Of a DNA stretch of 64,000 bases, positions 62,345 to 64,000 are shown in pieces (the stretch's first letter is position 1; the number at the start of each line of letters is the position of its first letter). Below the pieces are notes generated by a model, which was given only the letters and a program-made list of their open reading frames with translations, was not told the DNA's origin and searched no databases. The DNA is from Chryseobacterium sp. Bi04 (lineage in GTDB: Bacteria > Bacteroidota > Bacteroidia > Flavobacteriales > Weeksellaceae). Both the position numbers and the translations under genes were made by a program. The stretch is taken from positions 62,001 to 126,000 of the forward strand of contig NZ_CAKKLP010000008.1 of assembly GCF_918698085.1 (NCBI RefSeq), read 5' to 3'.

Positions 62345-63712
62345 TTATTTTTTAACTGTTCCTTTTTTCCAGTTGGATTTAAAATTACAGTTATCGTAAC
62401 GTCCGTTGATGGAGATAAAGATGTTTGGTAATTTCGAACTAACAAACTTCTCAACCATTTCATTCTTCTTCTTATTCAGCGCCATTTGTTTTATCCTGCT
62501 AAAGTCTGTTTCCAGTGTAATCTGGTGTGCAGGTATAGCATCTTCCAATTTAATGATCTTAACCGCTTTTCTTTTATTTTCTTCATCTTCAAAAGCAGTA
62601 GTAATATCACCTTTGTTTAATCCTGCCAACTCATAGCTGATTGTTCCCGGGATACTTTCTCTTTCAATTTTATCAGAACCGTCTCCTCCCGGAATGATTC
62701 CAGCATTAAATTTGGTTCTTTTATCATCGGAAAATTTAAATGCAGCATCTTTAAACGTCATCTTACCTTCTATAATAAGACCTCTGATACTGTCTAGTTT
62801 TGCTTTTGCCGTTTTTAATTCTTCATCTGTAGGAGTAGCTTTTAAAAGAATATGTCTTGCATCATATACTTTTCCGGATTTTTTTATCAACTGAATAATG
62901 TGGTATCCAAATTCGGACTCAATAGGATCTGAGATTTCATTTTCCTGAAGGTTTAATGCTGTAGCTTCAAACTGCTTTACCATCTGACCTTTATTGATAT
63001 TCTTGTATAATCCTCCGTTGGAAGCAGATCCTTCATCTTCAGAATAAATTCTGGCCTGGCTTTCAAAAGTTTCTCCACCTAAGATATCCTGCTTAACTTT
63101 TTTCAGTCTGTTGATCAGATCTTGTTTATGAGCTTCCGTCAACGCCGGATAAATCATAATCTGAGCTAAAGTTACTTCATCTTTTATCTGTGGCAGCTGC
63201 ATCTTGTACAGGTTATAAAAATCGGTAACCTCATTAGGTGTTACATCGGCTTTTTCGGTAACTCTCTGGTATTTTGCCTGCCCATAATACTGGTCTGTAT
63301 CAATTTTTTCGATAGCATTCTTCATCTCATAAGCATTTCTGAACTTATAAGCAGCAAGCATCGTTTTTTCATCTGGAAATTGAGAAAGCAACTGACGGTA
63401 TTTTCCATTAGCCTGCTCCTTGATCGCTGCAGAACGGTTTTCAATCAATGTATCTTTTTTTGCCTCGTATACAAGAAGCTTATTGCTGATAAGGTTTTCC
63501 AGGAACTCACATTTATCTGTATTAGAAGCTCCCTGCTGCTTTCCATAATTCATTTGCTCAGCTACATCAGATTCCAAAACAATCTCATCACCGATAACAG
63601 CAGCAATACCATCCACTAAATCTCCTTGTTTTAGCTGGGCATTCATCATATTTGAAGAGAATATCATTATGAAAATCCCAAGGAGAAAAGTGATTTTTAG
63701 TCTATTTGTCAT
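62345..63712 (-). CDS. SurA-like periplasmic peptidylprolyl isomerase
   Basis: A 455-residue protein with a signal peptide (ITFLLGIFIMIFSSNMMNAQ). A SurA N-terminal chaperone region (DGIAAVIGDEIVLESDV, FLENLISNKLLVYEAKK) is followed by two parvulin domains (about 175-275 with EFGYHIIQLI; 280-385 with YDARHILLKA). It probably escorts outer-membrane proteins through the periplasm. A good promoter sits upstream and the next gene upstream is a PfkB kinase. Confidence 0.9.
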   Translation of the reverse strand: MTNRLKITFLLGIFIMIFSSNMMNAQLKQGDLVDGIAAVIGDEIVLESDVAEQMNYGKQQGASNTDKCEFLENLISNKLLVYEAKKDTLIENRSAAIKEQANGKYRQLLSQFPDEKTMLAAYKFRNAYEMKNAIEKIDTDQYYGQAKYQRVTEKADVTPNEVTDFYNLYKMQLPQIKDEVTLAQIMIYPALTEAHKQDLINRLKKVKQDILGGETFESQARIYSEDEGSASNGGLYKNINKGQMVKQFEATALNLQENEISDPIESEFGYHIIQLIKKSGKVYDARHILLKATPTDEELKTAKAKLDSIRGLIIEGKMTFKDAAFKFSDDKRTKFNAGIIPGGDGSDKIERESIPGTISYELAGLNKGDITTAFEDEENKRKAVKIIKLEDAIPAHQITLETDFSRIKQMALNKKKNEMVEKFVSSKLPNIFISINGRYDNCNFKSNWKKGTVKK

Positions 63713-63733
63713 TTTACTATTTTAAACAAGTTG

Positions 63734-63765
63734 CAAATTTAGAATTCTTAACGAATTTCACTCAA
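63734..63765 (-). promoter_or_regulatory. Promoter of the SurA-like gene
   Basis: Minus strand TTG (63763-63765) and TAAATTTG (63734-63741), spacer 21, 21 bases before the ATG. Confidence 0.55.
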
Positions 63766-63799
63766 TTTTTTATTATAAATATTTCTTAAAAAGACTTAT

Positions 63800-64000
63800 T
63801 TACTGCAGTTCAACATCAAATGTTGTTAATTCTTTAAATTGTCTCAATCTCTCGAACATATCAGCTTCTCCAACTTCCTGAATTCTTTCTGTTCCGAATT
63901 TTTCTACGGTAAATGAAGCCATTGCAGAGCCTACAATTAAAGCAGACTTCATTGTTTCGAAATCAAGCTTCCCTTTTTTAGCAAGATAAGCTGCAAAACC
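63800..64000 (-). CDS. C-terminal end of a PfkB-family sugar kinase (partial)
   Basis: The frame is open to the right window edge. The visible 66 residues (GFAAYLAKKGKLDFETMKSA ... ASFTVEKFGTERI) match the end of adenosine/ribokinase-like PfkB proteins, where the helix after the catalytic GDAF motif is followed by SALASFxVE-FG. The catalytic motif itself lies beyond the edge. Confidence 0.75.
   Translation of the reverse strand, partial: GFAAYLAKKGKLDFETMKSALIVGSAMASFTVEKFGTERIQEVGEADMFERLRQFKELTTFDVELQ

Overview
The window is AT-rich DNA from a member of the Bacteroidota, most likely a Chryseobacterium-like flavobacterium (inferred). Supporting signs are promoters of the TTG-N18-21-TAnnTTTG type with short leaders, signal peptides ending in A-x-A-Q, LSC/SSC lipoprotein signals, Bacteroidota-type T6SS proteins (TssD tube, VgrG, PAAR-like effectors), and intergenic palindromes built on GTCATTCCGNAGGAATCT.

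Layout. 1-8.3 kb: tail of a GlcN6P deaminase/PIG-L-like protein, a RlaP/YcgL-type nucleotidyltransferase, a TfoX-domain protein, a DUF2975/HTH pair, an ABC ATPase with a giant permease-M1 peptidase fusion, then three tandem 185-bp repeats. 8.3-15.1 kb: pnp and rpsO, both on the minus strand, are separated by about 4.2 kb holding a beta-helix protein, a FucP-type sugar transporter and a repeat array. 15.2-20.3 kb: a secreted protein, four small cysteine-rich double-glycine-leader peptides, mgtE, a metal-receptor protein and a second repeat array inverted relative to the first. 20.3-23.2 kb: free-Met-sulfoxide reductase, a conserved unknown protein, an MBL-fold hydrolase and tRNA-Leu(CAA).

23.8-39.6 kb: a long minus-strand T6SS accessory island. 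It runs hcp(tssD), vgrG, a small membrane protein, a DUF2931 lipoprotein, a Tle1/DUF2235 phospholipase, a putative adaptor, and two effectors that share an almost identical PAAR-like N-terminus but carry different toxic C-termini (zinc metalloprotease; GH19 lysozyme-like). Each effector is followed at once by an exported candidate immunity protein. The tail is a graveyard of broken and duplicated pieces: a vestigial third effector, a frameshifted gene, an in-frame stop, and chimeric paralogues. No T6SS sheath, baseplate or membrane-complex genes are present.

39.8-46.3 kb: a VIT-family transporter and a mannitol/fructose operon (mannitol dehydrogenase, MFS transporter, outer-membrane protein, fructokinase) divergent from a LacI regulator across two perfect GGGAACGTTCCC operators. 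46.4-54.6 kb: an SDR, a cold-shock-domain protein with a possible long leader, and a TolC-RND-MFP efflux operon. 54.6-64 kb: SRPBCC, L,D-transpeptidase-like, DUF2459, a 26-residue highly basic peptide, QueG, a beta-barrel protein, rhodanese, HD phosphohydrolase, alpha/beta hydrolase, a nitronate monooxygenase-like enzyme, a SurA-like PPIase and the tail of a PfkB kinase.

The two most interesting systems are the six-cysteine peptides with the C-C-CC-C-C framework of cystine-knot peptides at 16.0-16.9 kb, and the modular effector-immunity island with its decayed cassettes.
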